This document shows positions 1 to 11,184 of a DNA stretch of 64,000 bases, piece by piece; positions within the stretch are counted from its first letter, which is position 1; each line of letters starts with the position of its first letter. Made by a program: the position numbers and the translations under genes. Origin of the DNA: Leucocoprinus leucothites (taxonomy: Eukaryota > Basidiomycota > Agaricomycetes > Agaricales > Agaricaceae); contig JAACJO010000029.1 of the NCBI GenBank assembly GCA_013368445.1, forward strand, positions 124,001-188,000. The letters are read 5' to 3'. Below the pieces are notes generated by a model. It was not told where the DNA came from, did no database searches, and saw only the letters and a list, made by a program, of their open reading frames with translations.

Positions 1-1956
1 TCTGCGGGTTTGGTGTTGGTGTCCTTGGGCTAATATAGGGCATTCGTATGGTCAAACGAGAATAGGTGTAAGGTGAAAGCGTCCGAGTCCAACCACATTT
101 CCTGCAGGAAGAGAAAAGGTGGGGTTAGCAGTACGATATGGAGTGATGGGAGGGACAGGTCACATACCCTACAGTTGTACATGGGTCGTTGGAGTAGGGG
201 GCATCGGATTTGGAGCCAAGACCTATGCCGTGGCCCTCAGGCCTGCTAGGATGCCCAAGCTGGTAAGCACATATTCAATCCAAGAGATAAAAAAAAGATA
301 TTAAGCAGGCAGGGAGAGACAAGACTTTCAACAATGATGCCAACTCCTAGCAAAAGAAAGAGAAGTTCACCAGGAATACCGTATATCGTAAGATAGAACA
401 ACGTGCGACCGAGCCTGGTATTACTGTTGTGATCAAAGCCCTAGACGAAATCAGGCGTGGGCGTTGAAGAGATGAGAAACGGGTTAAAGACAAAATAAAA
501 TGCAAGCGCGACCGAATCCAACAGTCGCTGGGCTTCAAGACCAACCCAGGATGTCGACGAAGTGATTAGCGAGGGATCGAGATGGAAATTAAGCGACGAG
601 AGCGATGAGAGAAGAAAGAGAGAAAATGAGTAGAAAAGATAAAGAAATTTCTTAGAGACTTCGGACCTTTGAGGACAGGAGGAAAACGGGGTCTAGAATT
701 TTCTCAAGATCTACTACTGCTGTACAGTTTATATACCAACGATATATAAATTTTATATGACACAAAATTTCGTATGAAGGAGAAAAGTAAGACATCAGTA
801 AATTAGTGTCGAAATTTGTTCAGTAATTTAACATTGAGAGCCATAATGAAATGTAAAACCGAAGCGATACCAGAATGAGAGATTCTATGACTAGCTAGAA
901 TGCAAAACTTCGAACAAAATTTCAATGAAAGCGAAAAAAAAATCAAGGAGAAAGGTTGAAGAGATATTAAAGAGGATTATACCCGAATATGTCCAGTGCC
1001 GAGGTATCAGATTCCCGGTAAGTGCCCACCGGCGTCGTTTCCGAGATGTTGCATGAGTCAGAGTCCTCGGTGTGTCGGGGATCGGAAGGTAGAGGGGAAT
1101 TGGTGGAGTACTGTAATGGGCGCTCCGGTGTGATTACTTGATCCGGTGACTGATAGTGGGAGATATCATCGGATATGAAGTTCACGAGTAGCCGGTGACA
1201 TATCTCCACAGCGTGGCAAGGCTCTTTAAGGGGCGCGAAAGCAGTGATCGAATTTTATCACTATAATCCCGTAAGCAAATTGGTAAGTGAAGCCTCTGGA
1301 ATGGAGAGCCCACTGCGGAATAGTCGTGACTTCGAGCCAAGGAGGGTCCAGAGAGGGGATGAAAGCAAGAGAAAAACTCACTTCTCAGAGTGCCTCAGCA
1401 CAAGCAACCGAATGGTTATGCGATGGTCTGATTATAGAAGCGGGGTCGATGGCGGTAACCCAGATAGAATGGGAGGTAGAATGGGAGGGGATCAACTACT
1501 ACTGGCAACCTGATAAATGTGGGCCATTTCGAGTAATAAGAGGTGCTGAGCGTAGGGTCTGCAAGTTCCATAAAGGGGATGAGACTGTGATACTGTTCAT
1601 CGCGCGTCTAATACAAACAAAGTGGAAGGAGACATGTTAGTATTGGTGCGAACAACAGCAGTGCCAAACTACCTGACTCACAGGCTGGGCTGCGAGGGCC
1701 GTAGTGGGCGGGTGGGGGAAACTTGGGAAATCACGAAGATGCTCTCATCAGTGACAATATTTTCACACGTGCGGGCGAGTGCCCATACAAACTAAGTCAA
1801 GTATACAAAGAACCTATTATGCATCGCAACTAATTTCGGTGGTCACGAAACTGAGTCATAGGGCAAGCTACACAGACTATTGAATTCAAGATCTGTCCCC
1901 CTTTCCCAATTATCCATCCACCAATGCATGAACCTTCTCGTCAAGGCCATCTGCAC
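1..1956. other. No recognisable gene
   Basis: This stretch has host-like CpG content but no open frame longer than about 117 codons and no motif I recognise. Short frames at 967-1209 (reverse, Ser/Pro-rich) and 1244-1640 (forward) overlap nothing recognisable and may be chance. From about 690 to 960 the sequence is AT-rich, as expected of intergenic DNA. The 3' end of an upstream gene could lie here, but nothing shows it. Confidence 0.4.
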
Positions 1957-3860
1957 TTAGGAGTTGTTCACCCTGCGGCGCTTTTGAACGAATGATATCG
2001 TGGATACGTTGACGAGAGGACGAGCGCTCATATGCCTCATATGCCTCTTCAGCTCTTCCCACGTCGTTGTCAAAGCTAGGGCAGGTTTGAACGTAAAGCC
2101 AAACAGTTCTCCCAAAACATTGGTTAGATCCACAGTGTAAGCGACTAGAAGACGTTGAACGTCAGGTCTAGGGGTGGTCAATATTTATCAGATCATACAG
2201 ATAGGCAAAGAAACGTACATGTTTTTCAGAGCAGTGATCGAAAGCCATTGCAGAAATACATACGTCAAGCCTAGGATGGCGACGGGCGGCACAATAGGAG
2301 CGGAGGCAGCAGTGACGAGGCTCACAAATTGAGAAGTCTTGTCAATGTTCGGAGAACTGAGAGAAATGTCAAAACTCATCAAGTAATATCCATCAGCACA
2401 TACGTCGAGATATCAGGTTTCGTATGAACATCTTGGACGAGATGTAATATCAGTTACTTGAATTCGTCAGTGTTGAGGACCCACAGGGAGGCCGTAAGTT
2501 GAGCAAGCATCACATAAAATGAAGTTAATTTACCTCGCCCTTAAAGTTCCAACATTTGATGATATCTTTGTGGACTTCCGAGAGGCAGCTGCGAAGCAAG
2601 GTCTGTCCGAATCCAGGCACAGTACCAGTAAGTACACGTTTGTAATCTAAGATACTGTTAAAGGGTGCGACGAGACTAACACCTGGGCTACTTACAACTC
2701 ATGCCCTTGCTTTCCAGCCGGAAATCGACGTGAATAAATGTTATTACTGCAAAAAGGCGGACGAAACATACGTGATGCAAGCTTCAATTTTGACCGGGAG
2801 ACTTGCCCGTTGTGCTATCGCCCACATGATCCAAGCATCGCCCTTGAGTCGTTCTTTGACAATATCCCGGGTAACTTCCACGATAGCTGAAACGTCCTCC
2901 TTATAGCCTGGACGAACTAGGGAGTGGTCAAGACCGGATAGATCGTACAATGTCACGAACATACCTGAAACTTTGACATAATGCGGCACCAGGATGTTGA
3001 GGCGCTTCATTGTATCCTGGAGAGACTGCACACATATCTTAAACGCTTGCCGGGCCTGGTCTTCACTACGCTCATCGAGAGTCGCAGGATCCATATTTGG
3101 GTGCTCCTCTTCCAACTCAGCCTTCTTCGTCCTTACTAAACTGTCGTACTGAGTAAGTAAAATTATAACAGGAACTGATTGAGAATCACCAATCGATTAG
3201 AACGGAGTGTAATACAGGAGAGGTCGAGAGCACACTTTCGGTTTTTTGGGCAAGTTCGAGTAACTTGTCATCTCCTACTTCAAAAACACGACCCCCAGCC
3301 GTCGACGTCTCTGTACAGAGCCTGATGACGGTGAAATAAACGCAGGCAGGGTTGAGGAGAAATATACGCACCACAGACCATGGATTCGGTCCCTCAGGGG
3401 CAGTCCCTGGTTGGATCGTTGCTCGATAAATTCACGTACAGTCTCAAAATTGGTGAGATCTCCTGGTTCGAAGCCTTTAGAATCGTGAAGAACAAAATAT
3501 GGGTTGTCTTGTGAGATGTATTCTTGCTCGATATCCGATTCTCCAGGTTTAAAGTGCAGAACACGCTACAACAGAAAACCATCAGTGGTAGTTAACCTGC
3601 AATCGTCCGGCATGAGAACCTCTTACCGCATTGGTGATACTAAATACACGGTTAATCAGCGACGATTTCCCAACACCAGACTGGTGGGTGATAAGCCTGG
3701 TGGTACGAGAAGGCAAGACTGCCGCAGGCAGCTGACCCGACTGACGGACAGGATGCGGAATCTAAATCGCCCAGATGAGTAGAAATGACTCGAGTTCTGT
3801 AAGGTGTACCTACCGCTTCACAGTTTTGATGATATCATCGATTGTGGACTCGGGTTCCAT
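1957..3860 (-). CDS. Multi-exon P-loop GTPase-domain protein with hydrophobic C-terminal segment
   Basis: An apparently intact spliced gene. Exons I can place: 3860-3814, 3761-3737, 3680-3627, 3565-3372, 3321-3236, 3174-2772, two or more short exons between about 2735 and 2550, one ending near 2190, and a last exon to the TAA at 1957. The joined reading gives a G1 loop SRSGVGKSSLIN (the usual first glycine is Ser), a G3-like HDSKGFEPG, and a G4 written LLTQYD, so Gln replaces the usual Lys of TKYD. Downstream are QTLLRSCLSEVHKDI and a hydrophobic run SAPIVPPVAILGLTYVFLQW that could insert in or sit on a membrane. The tail is basic (QKRRRVNNS). Estimated length is about 450 residues. This layout recurs in multigene GTPase families of Agaricomycetes; the cellular role is unknown. 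It faces the second GTPase gene head to head, suggesting a shared promoter region. Confidence 0.8.
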
Positions 3861-4263
3861 GATAGTGAGTACTGACCAATGCGCTCAAGTCACCATCATC
3901 CTTGCAGTCTTCCTAACCCATCTTTTTTATTGGTATGGTGTGGGATTGGTAGCGGATTACGACTGGTCAATAGCGAACTGCTATACTTAGGTGGTGAGAA
4001 ATAGAATTGACATTGACAGAGGAAATGAATGGCGTGTACAAGCCGCAAGATGACGATTGGTCCATTGGAGATCACATGCCCGATGTGTAGGATCCATGAC
4101 TCCGAGTGTGACAACTATTCATCGATAGCCAGGCACCCACGATTCTCACCCTCGCCATTGGTGGATAACGGATGGGCATGGATTTCATTTCATTGCCAAG
4201 AGATTCGCTTGGAGGCCCCTTCTTGCGTGACTCCCGTCTTCCTTCCCAAACCCCATTGCTGTA
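3861..4263. promoter_or_regulatory. Intergenic region between divergent GTPase genes
   Basis: The 403 bp lie between the start codons of two oppositely directed GTPase genes and probably hold both promoters. Short open frames cross it but look like chance. I see no clear TATA box; the region is mixed in composition and not repetitive. Co-regulation is inferred from geometry only. Confidence 0.45.
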
Positions 4264-6511
4264 ATGTCTACGCAGCAGCCTCCTCGTCGACTCCCAAAAA
4301 TCAAGTTCCGAGTCCTGATTATTGGAAGGGCAAACGCTGGCAAGACGTCTATCTTACAGAGAGTCTGCGACACAACGGAAAGTCCAGTTATTTACAGGCG
4401 AAACGGCTCGAAGAAAGAAGAGGTACGTTGTCTAAGCTTTGTTAACTCTGCCAGTTTGGTCTCACCACCTGACTAGATTAAACTCGACCCTTCCATGGAT
4501 GTTGGTGATATAGTACCATTTGTCGGCTACTACTGACCCTTGAGCCAGCGTAGCGAACACAGGATTGAGGACGAGATCATTTTCTCCAGCCATGACGGTT
4601 ATGTTTTTCACGATTCCCGGGGATTTGAGTCTGGGGGCGTAGATGAATTGAAGATTGTGCAGGACTTTGTGCGACAGAAGTCCGGAGAAAAGCTACTGGC
4701 ATCTAGATTACATGCAATATGGTTCGGAGCTTTGAGTGTATGCAATTGCGACTGCTGATGGCCATATTTAAAGGTACTGCATCCCAATGGACAACCAACG
4801 ACCAGAGCTTGATTTGAAGCATTTCAAAGATATCTGCCCTGATCAAAATGGTGTGTCAGCATAAAGTGTTGTTATAGCGGTTAGCTCATGATTTTGAAGT
4901 CCCTGTTTTTGCGGTGTTCACGAAATATGACCAATTCAAGCGGAACGTGAAAATGGGTATGGAAGACAAGGTTCTCGATGCTGGGACCACACATGAGATA
5001 CATTTTGAGAAGAAGTACCTCTGCCACCTTGGCGATGAACCTAAGTACGTGCAGTTGGAGAGTAAGTCCAGAGTTTGATTTTTTTTAGCTATGTGCTAAC
5101 ACTTGTCTGTTAGGGATGCACAAGCAAGATGGTAACTGCAAGGACCTTATTGAAAAGACAGCTGAAGCATTGAATGACGATGTGGTGACCTTGATGCTTG
5201 TAGCGGTGCAGAAGAGTAATGTGGAGTTGAGTGTCAAGCTAGCTGTGAAAAAGTGAGTATGCTCACATACAGGATTTGGAGTATGATGTGATGTTTACCA
5301 ATGCAGTACATGCCGAGAATTGGGGAGATCGACTGAAGATATTATCAAGAGCAGTCTGAGGTTATTCCCATACATATGGGTAGGTACCTCTACTCACCCA
5401 CTTGCCCATGCTGATGTTGCCTACCTGTCCTGTACTCTCTAGTTGGTGAGTGCCTCTGCTTGCTTGCTCTGCATCTGCCCTTGCTGATGTTGCCTGTCCT
5501 GCACTCTCCAGTATGTGAGTGCCTCTGCTTGCTTGCTCTGCATCTGCTCTTGCTGATGTTGCCTGTCCTGTGCTCTCCAGGATGTGAGTGCCTCTGCTTG
5601 CTTGCTCTGCATCTGCCCTTGCTGATGTTGCCTGTCCTGTGCTCTCCAGTATGTGAGTGCCTCTGCTTGCTTGCTCTGCATCTGCCCTTGCTGATGTTGC
5701 CTATCCTGTGCTCTTCAGTTCGTGAGTGCCTCTGCTTACTTGCTCTGCATTTGCCCTTGCTGATGTTGCCTATCCTGTGCTCTCCAGGATGTAAGTGCCT
5801 CTGCTTGCTTGCTCTGCATCTGCTCTTGCTGATATTACCTGTCCTGTGCTCTCCAGGATGTGAGTGCCTCTGCTTGCTTGCTCTGCATCTGCTCTTGCTG
5901 ATATTACCTGTCCTGTGCTCTCCAGGATGTGAGTGCCTCTGCTTGCTTGCTCTGCATCTGCCCTTGCTGATGTCGCCTGTCCTGTGCTCTCCAGTTGGTG
6001 AGTGCCTCTGCTTGCTTGCTCTGCATCTGCCCTTGCTGATATTGCCTGTCCTGTGCTCTCCAGTATGTGAGTGCCTCTGCTTGCTTGCTCTGCATCTGCT
6101 CTTGCTGATATCGCCTGTCCTGTGCTCTCCAGGATGTGAGTGCCTCTGCTTGCTTGCTCTGCATCTGCCCTTGCTGATATTGCCTGTCCTGTGCTCTCCA
6201 GTATGTGAGTGCCTCTGCTTGCTTGCTCTGTATCTGCTCTTGCTGATGTTGCCTATCCTGTGCTCTCCAGGATGTGAGTGCCTCTGCTTGCTTGGTCTGC
6301 ATCTGCCCTTGCTGATGTTACCTGTCCTATGCTCTCTAGAAGGTGGGTGTCTCTGCTTGCTTGGTCTGTATTTGCCCCTGCTGATATTGCATGTCCTTCA
6401 CTCTCTAGCACATTGGTGCCTCCACTCACTCACTTTCTTTTGCCCTTGCTGATTTCATATCCAGTATCATGTATAATGTCAATGTCAATCACCAAACAGG
6501 TATCACTCTGA
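4264..6511 (+). CDS. P-loop GTPase-domain protein ending in a microexon array
   Basis: A second GTPase, related in plan to its divergent neighbour. Inferred exons: 4264-4422, 4477-4500, 4549-4721, 4774-4850, 4900-5061, 5114-5252 and 5307-5379, which join in frame to 269 codons. Motifs in order: G1 IIGRANAGKTS (about residue 21), G3-like FHDSRGFESGG, HAIWYCIPMDN, G4 FTKYDQFKRN, then a charged helical stretch ending LRLFPYIW. All introns are short (48-54 nt) with GT..AG ends. After residue 269 come 14 single-codon exons and a 7-nt exon (see the repeat entry), then a last exon 6465-6511 with stop TGA. The predicted total is exactly 300 residues, with tail residues LYDYFDDDLYDYDK followed by HIVSCIMSMSITKQVSL. 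The GTPase core is a confident call; use of the microexons in mRNA is inference. Unlike the neighbour it has no evident hydrophobic C-terminal segment, perhaps because the array replaced it. Confidence 0.7.
5380..6464 (+). repeat. 69-nt tandem repeat: intron plus one-codon microexon units
   Basis: Intron 5380-5442 (63 nt) is followed by units at exactly 69-nt spacing with no indels. Each is a 66-nt intron with donor GTGAGT (GTAAGT once, GTGGGT once), branch site CTGAT about 24 nt before the acceptor, a pyrimidine tract and CAG/TAG, followed by a three-base exon. Microexons begin at 5443, 5512, 5581, 5650, 5719, 5788, 5857, 5926, 5995, 6064, 6133, 6202, 6271 and 6340, reading TTG, TAT, GAT, TAT, TTC, GAT, GAT, GAT, TTG, TAT, GAT, TAT, GAT, AAG. 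The 15th is CACATTG at 6409-6415, then a final diverged intron 6416-6464. In the GTPase frame each unit contains an in-frame stop (TGA inside CTGATG), so unspliced units would truncate the protein. The 63-nt first intron is clearly homologous to the units and is probably their ancestor. Confidence 0.85.
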
Positions 6512-7134
6512 AGGATAGCCATATCTTCAATCCTCTGATATCTATATCTTCTTAGTTCTCCTCTGGCACTACTGGATACCATCTCATGACTGGTATTTCT
6601 GTTTACTCCCCTCAATGCACCTTTTAACTTTCATCTAGCCATCATCATTGTTTTGATGTATGCTACCACTTTACGTGCTTCTGGTCATTCTGTCCAGAAT
6701 GCTCTATCTCAAGCCAATTCAGTCTGCCAGGAGATAAATATTGGATCTAAAATTACACAACATTTTACTATGCCTCCTCAAGACCATTCTGTTCAAGATT
6801 ATGTAGATTTTATCATGGGTGTTATGGTTGGTCTACTCTTGCTTTATTAAGATAAAATCATTTCCAGCTCTGATTCCTGCACTAGTCTTATTAAACTTGA
6901 AATGAAGTTGGTTGAAAGATGGCAATTGAGATAGGTAGTTGATTGAATATAAGAATAATTTGGAATTTGGGTTTTAAAACAAGAGACTGAGTTAAGGACA
7001 ATATCTTCCTGACTGTCATCAGGGAAAATGTACTGAACAAGTATGTTTTGATTTGATGTAATTTACTTGAGAAAGCACTTGATAGACAGGATAGGCTGTC
7101 AATTTGAGCAATTGTGCATCTATACTAATGGCAT
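6512..7134. other. AT-rich sequence, no gene recognised
   Basis: Downstream of the GTPase stop. A 65-codon frame at 6653-6850 has no motif I know. Composition shifts to AT-rich, CpG-poor DNA like the transposon relics further on. Confidence 0.4.
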
Positions 7135-7285
7135 TGTAGTCTAATTCATACCAGACTATCTTTCTATGATATCTCTCTCTTTCAGGTCATTAATTGATGA
7201 CCCACACCTATATTTATATATTTTGTTATGGCTGTATCAATTATGTAATATATAATTTATATTTATCTATACACCCATGTTTATT
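7135..7285 (+). repeat. Decayed fragment of LTR-A
   Basis: This begins TGTAGTCTAATTCATACCAG and matches the first ~150 bp of the 262-bp LTRs at 8489 and 24971 with many transitions and small gaps. The match fades after about 7285, so this is a truncated, older copy. It is preceded by CAT, as are the two good copies. Confidence 0.6.
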
Positions 7286-7405
7286 GTTAGACATCTTCTT
7301 TGAAATCTCAGAGTAAGTCAAAGTCAGAGAGGAATATGTAGTCAGGATTAGGGTGGTCAGAACCAATACACATCAGGAGTGAAGTGACAAGAGTGCAATA
7401 GTGAC

Positions 7406-8070
7406 AATACTATGGGAGGTCCGTACCTGGGACACATCCATACTTCAGACAAACATTTGTATCTCATGTTTCACTTGTCCAATATTCATAAAAATTACTA
7501 TAATAGCTGATTTAAATGCATGGAGTAAGATGCACACATCTTTAGGGTGTAATTTGAGTGGTTGTGGAGGATGGGCAACTAGGCCAATATCACTCTTAAT
7601 TACTCTTGCTGGAGGTTCTATGTCAGAGTTTCAACTCCATTACTTAGTTCGGAAGATTGTGTCATGGGAAACTATTGGGCTATCATGTTAAGCCTTATAA
7701 CATTCCAGCTCTTTCTGGGCATACAGTAGTACTATAGGAGATTTCAAATTTTCATGCTGCAGCCCCCTACTTGTTCTCATTCTGGTTCTGTTCTGGTTCT
7801 GCTATATTTCTTTTGTTACTATATAATTCAGTCATTATGGATGCCTGTTTCCTCATCCCTTTTGCTGGTACAGACCACAGTTCTGACTAAACTTGACACT
7901 CAGATATGTAGTTGTTGGACATTTGAACTCAATAGCTACTTGCTCACACTGGAACAAAGATGACATTATTATTGACTGAAGGGGTTTGAAACAACCTGAT
8001 GTATATGTGCTATGACTGATATGACTGTCCAAGGTATGGACCTGTCTAAGATACAGACCTCCCATAGTAT
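7406..8070. mobile_element. Candidate non-autonomous DNA transposon with about 38-bp inverted ends
   Basis: The left end ATACTATGGGAGGTCCGTAC (from 7408) is matched in inverse orientation at the right end, where the reverse complement of about 8030-8070 reads ATACTATGGGAGGTCTGTAT. The match continues through GACA..TCCATAC for about 38 bp with a few transitions. The roughly 660 bp between them are AT-rich without a recognisable transposase. The target-site duplication is not clear. It may be a MITE or a deletion derivative. Confidence 0.5.
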
Positions 8071-8483
8071 GATAGTACATTATCACTTACCCATTTCACC
8101 TTATATAAAGGCTCATTAGGCACTTACATTGTTGGTTATCACCTTACTACTTGATGAACTAGAGGAGCTTCTGCTCTCCTGCACCTTGTTTGCTCTAATG
8201 CTGTGCAAGCCATGGAATGCTTACAAAATCAGTATTTTCTGACCTATTGGGGATACCATGCCTGATAGGGTTATCAGGATGATTTTGATGGACAAGGGAA
8301 TAGGGTTTGAAAATTCTTGCAAGAGTAAGATGGAAGAAGGGGGAAAGGAGAAAGAAGAAAGGAGAAAGGGAAAAGAGGAAAGAGAAAAGAGAAAAGAAAA
8401 TGAGGGAGTAAGCCCACATGGGCAGAGAAAGATATTATAGATAACAAAGCAAGCAAGGTATCATGTAAGGAGTCTACACTATC
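8071..8483. other. Intergenic relic with a long purine tract
   Basis: No gene seen. From about 8330 to 8406 the top strand is almost pure A/G (GAAAG, GGAGAAA and similar). A short hairpin-like GAGGAGCTTCTGCTCTCC lies near 8162. The region ends at the AACAT that flanks gypsy-A. Confidence 0.4.
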
Positions 8484-8488
8484 AACAT

Positions 8489-8750
8489 TGTAGTCTGGTT
8501 CATACCAGACTACCTTCTTATGATATATCTCTAGTCTGGGTCATTAATCAATGACCCACATCTATGTTTGTATGCATTTTGTAATGGCTTGATCATATTA
8601 TATAATACTTGTGTTATATTCACCTGTACAGTTGCTTATTAAGCAACTGATCTTTTCTTGTTTATACCATATAGTCACCTATAAAAGAGTCTGAACTATT
8701 TGGTGTGAACTTTAAGATCACTGTTCTCAATATAAAGCACAAGCTTTACA
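8489..8750 (+). repeat. LTR-A, 5' LTR of gypsy-A (262 bp)
   Basis: Starts TG and ends CA. It contains a strong palindrome CAGTTGCTTATTAAGCAACTG (spelled here in two parts, CAGTTGCTTA and TTAAGCAACTG sharing TTA) near 8628 and a TATAAA-containing end. Same length as the 3' copy. Just after it lies an inverted pair GTTCAAC..GTTGAAC at about 8759-8780. Confidence 0.8.
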
Positions 8751-8829
8751 CTTTTTTTAGTTCAACCTTAAAAAGTTGAACATGGTGATAAACCAACATA
8801 TACAAATGCTATCTAAAAAAAGACTAAAC

Positions 8830-10857
8830 AATGGCTTCTAACAGTTATGTAGGTGCTAATCAACCCAATGCCAAGGCTGGGTATTCACCCCAGCTACCAT
8901 ATCAACCTGCTAATACCCACTAATCTGGTATCACTGGTAGAGAAGAACAGCAATCTGAACATCAGCAGCAAGGGACTGACAGTACTGAGTCATCCACCTG
9001 AAACACACATCACAGGGGTGAACCTATGCCTGTTGGAACCAACCCAACCATTGTGTTAAAGATGCAATGGAAACTATGAAGTGAGTGCTGAGGGATTAAC
9101 TCCCTCAGAAGTTGACTCCATTGTAGGAAACAACCTATATAGTATGAGCAAAAAGGTAGACCTCATATTTGAGGCCAACCAAATACTGTCACACCACAGG
9201 AATGAACTCCTCAACTATGCAGAGGAGATCACATTAGAGGTGTTGGAAGGGAATGCCTCTAAAGGAGGCATGAAGAAATCAGTATATGACTTTGTAGTCA
9301 TATGCAACATACAAAAATTGGTATACAAATATATCCACTTAACAGAGGATGCAAACAATCAAGAGTTGGATGAAAGGAAATGTCCTTCCACTCCTATGAA
9401 TCTAGTATACTGCCAGATTCCTACTCAAATGTTCCAGGAGTATGCTATCAGAGGATGCAAAATGAGGACCTCTGTACTAAGGGGACCTCCAAAATTCCTG
9501 ACCAAGGAATTGAGTTTGACAGTGTTAAACCCATTGACTGTGGTAGGTTGAAACCCACCACAGATGACAAGGGGAAAAAGCCAATGAGGCTGAGACAATT
9601 GACTTTACAGTTGTTTATCAACAAATTGTGGATTAAAACTACTCCCTTGATGGTATGAGTTGGCAGACAGCCATCTCTAGAACCAAGCAAGGTGTACACC
9701 CCAAACATGCAAAGGAAAAGAGGATACTCTTTAATCACTGAACAACCTATGGCCATTCAGTCCCCTGGAGTCAATCAGACTCTAAAATCACATAACTCTC
9801 AGATGTACAAATGATTAAAATCAATTGTACAAGAGTATCTATATCAATCATTCCTATTTCTGACAGACTATAACCTGTCAAATAATAAACTCCCTAGTGA
9901 TAAGGTAATAGAGCCTTATTGGGGAAGCTCAAAGTTTAGTGATCTGGAAAACTTTGTGTCAGCTGTCTGCATAGACCTCTCTTTGAAGGGTCTAGGAGGA
10001 ACTGAGTCTGCTAGAGACAGGCTCCAGTTATTGGCTCTCCAATACCATCTAGGTAGAGAGATGAAGAAAATGTATATATGACATATTATGAATGTCAACT
10101 GTACTAAAATACATTGGACATTTGAAGAGGTGATCTGTGCTTTGTATGATCAGTTTGTACTGCCAATGATCATGCATGATGCCTGAGAGGGCCTGAAGAG
10201 AATCTGTTATGACTTCTGCATAGGAGTCCAAGGATACTATAATGCCATTATGGATAGTGCACAGTGTATGACTGTGCACCCTGATGATTATACACTAGTG
10301 GAAGTATTCCTAGAAGGAATACCTCAAGACATGAAAACAGATATGCTATTCTATAATGGACTTTCCCCAGAAGTCCATTCATTAGAAGAGTTTATGTTAT
10401 ACACCATCTTGTATGAAACAAGATGGAAAACTATGGCTTTCTATCAGAAAGCCCTTAACAGTGGTAAGAGCATTGAACCATTAATGTGCAATGCTAGACC
10501 TCAGAACTCAAAAGGCTTGGAACACAAGTCAACTGCCTATGTGCCAAGGAAGTTTGTCAATGGACAAACTTCCATTTTATCAGAGGAGCTTTGTTTCTCA
10601 AAGTCAAAATGATCTCCACACAATTATCCACTGAATGGTGGACCTAGTAAAGAGACAAACCCAAAGGTTGGATCATCTAAACCCAACCAAAATGCAAACT
10701 GAGCTCCCATAATGGCAAATGGAAAGAAGGCAGGGAACAAAAATATATCTTGCTATAGTTGCAGAGGACCTCATTATACCAATGAGTGCCCTAATAAAAA
10801 ATCATATCTGCATGCAGCCCACACAGAGATCCCGGATGATGAGGGACCTAAATCCAG
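8830..10857 (+). pseudogene. gypsy-A gag remnant with zinc knuckle
   Basis: Reading from ATG at 8830 (MASNSYVGANQ) is soon broken by stops and shifts frame near 9080. The open piece 9081-9551 and a second part from about 9900 to 10857 read like a capsid: SKFSDLENFVSAVC, HPDDYTLVEVFLEGIPQDM. It ends with a zinc-knuckle-like CYSCRGPHYTNECPNKK near 10748, where three rather than four residues separate the second Cys from His. Gag packages the element RNA. Several stops fit C-to-T or G-to-A change. The reading is cut at 10857 by the LTR-B insertion and resumes at 14312 after the TSD. Confidence 0.7.
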
Positions 10858-11184
10858 TGTAGAGGCTCATTGACATATGGATATAACATCAAGTAGAGTA
10901 CTAGCTAGATAGCTAGAATATAACCTCAAATGAATTCAAGGAGAAGTATGAGAAATAGATGAGGATTTAGGTAGCTACTGCTGAAAAACATGAAATATGC
11001 AATGAAACTAAATGCTGTACTAGTTACTTTGTGAAATTCTCAAAAAATATTCTAGGATCCTGACTAAGTGTGCAGTTTGTGACACTTAGATGACTTCTAT
11101 AACTAAGATCTTTTATCCTGAGGCCATCTCTGTTTCTCTCTAAGGTCAACTGGACCTTGTCTATAATCACCCACTCAGTCACAC

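Noticed and set aside
5439..6302. Reverse-strand coiled-coil-like repeat ORFs (QSKQAEALT..WRAQDRQ)
   Set aside because: Same cause: periodicity keeps several frames open. The reverse frame is broken between 5681 and 5904 and has no promoter, splice or flanking coding evidence.
5460..6452. 330-codon forward ORF of hydrophobic 23-residue repeats
   Set aside because: It is a by-product of the 69-nt repeat being a multiple of three. It is in a different frame from the GTPase exons, lacks support upstream, and ignores the splice signals present in every unit.
5380..6464. CRISPR-like array
   Set aside because: The variable part is only 3 nt, repeats are 66 nt and not palindromic, and the locus is a eukaryotic intron-containing gene.
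8751..8790. tRNA primer-binding site just after LTR-A
   Set aside because: The sequence does not begin with the TGG expected for pairing with a tRNA 3' end; the GTTCAAC..GTTGAAC hairpin might mean self-priming, but I cannot show it.
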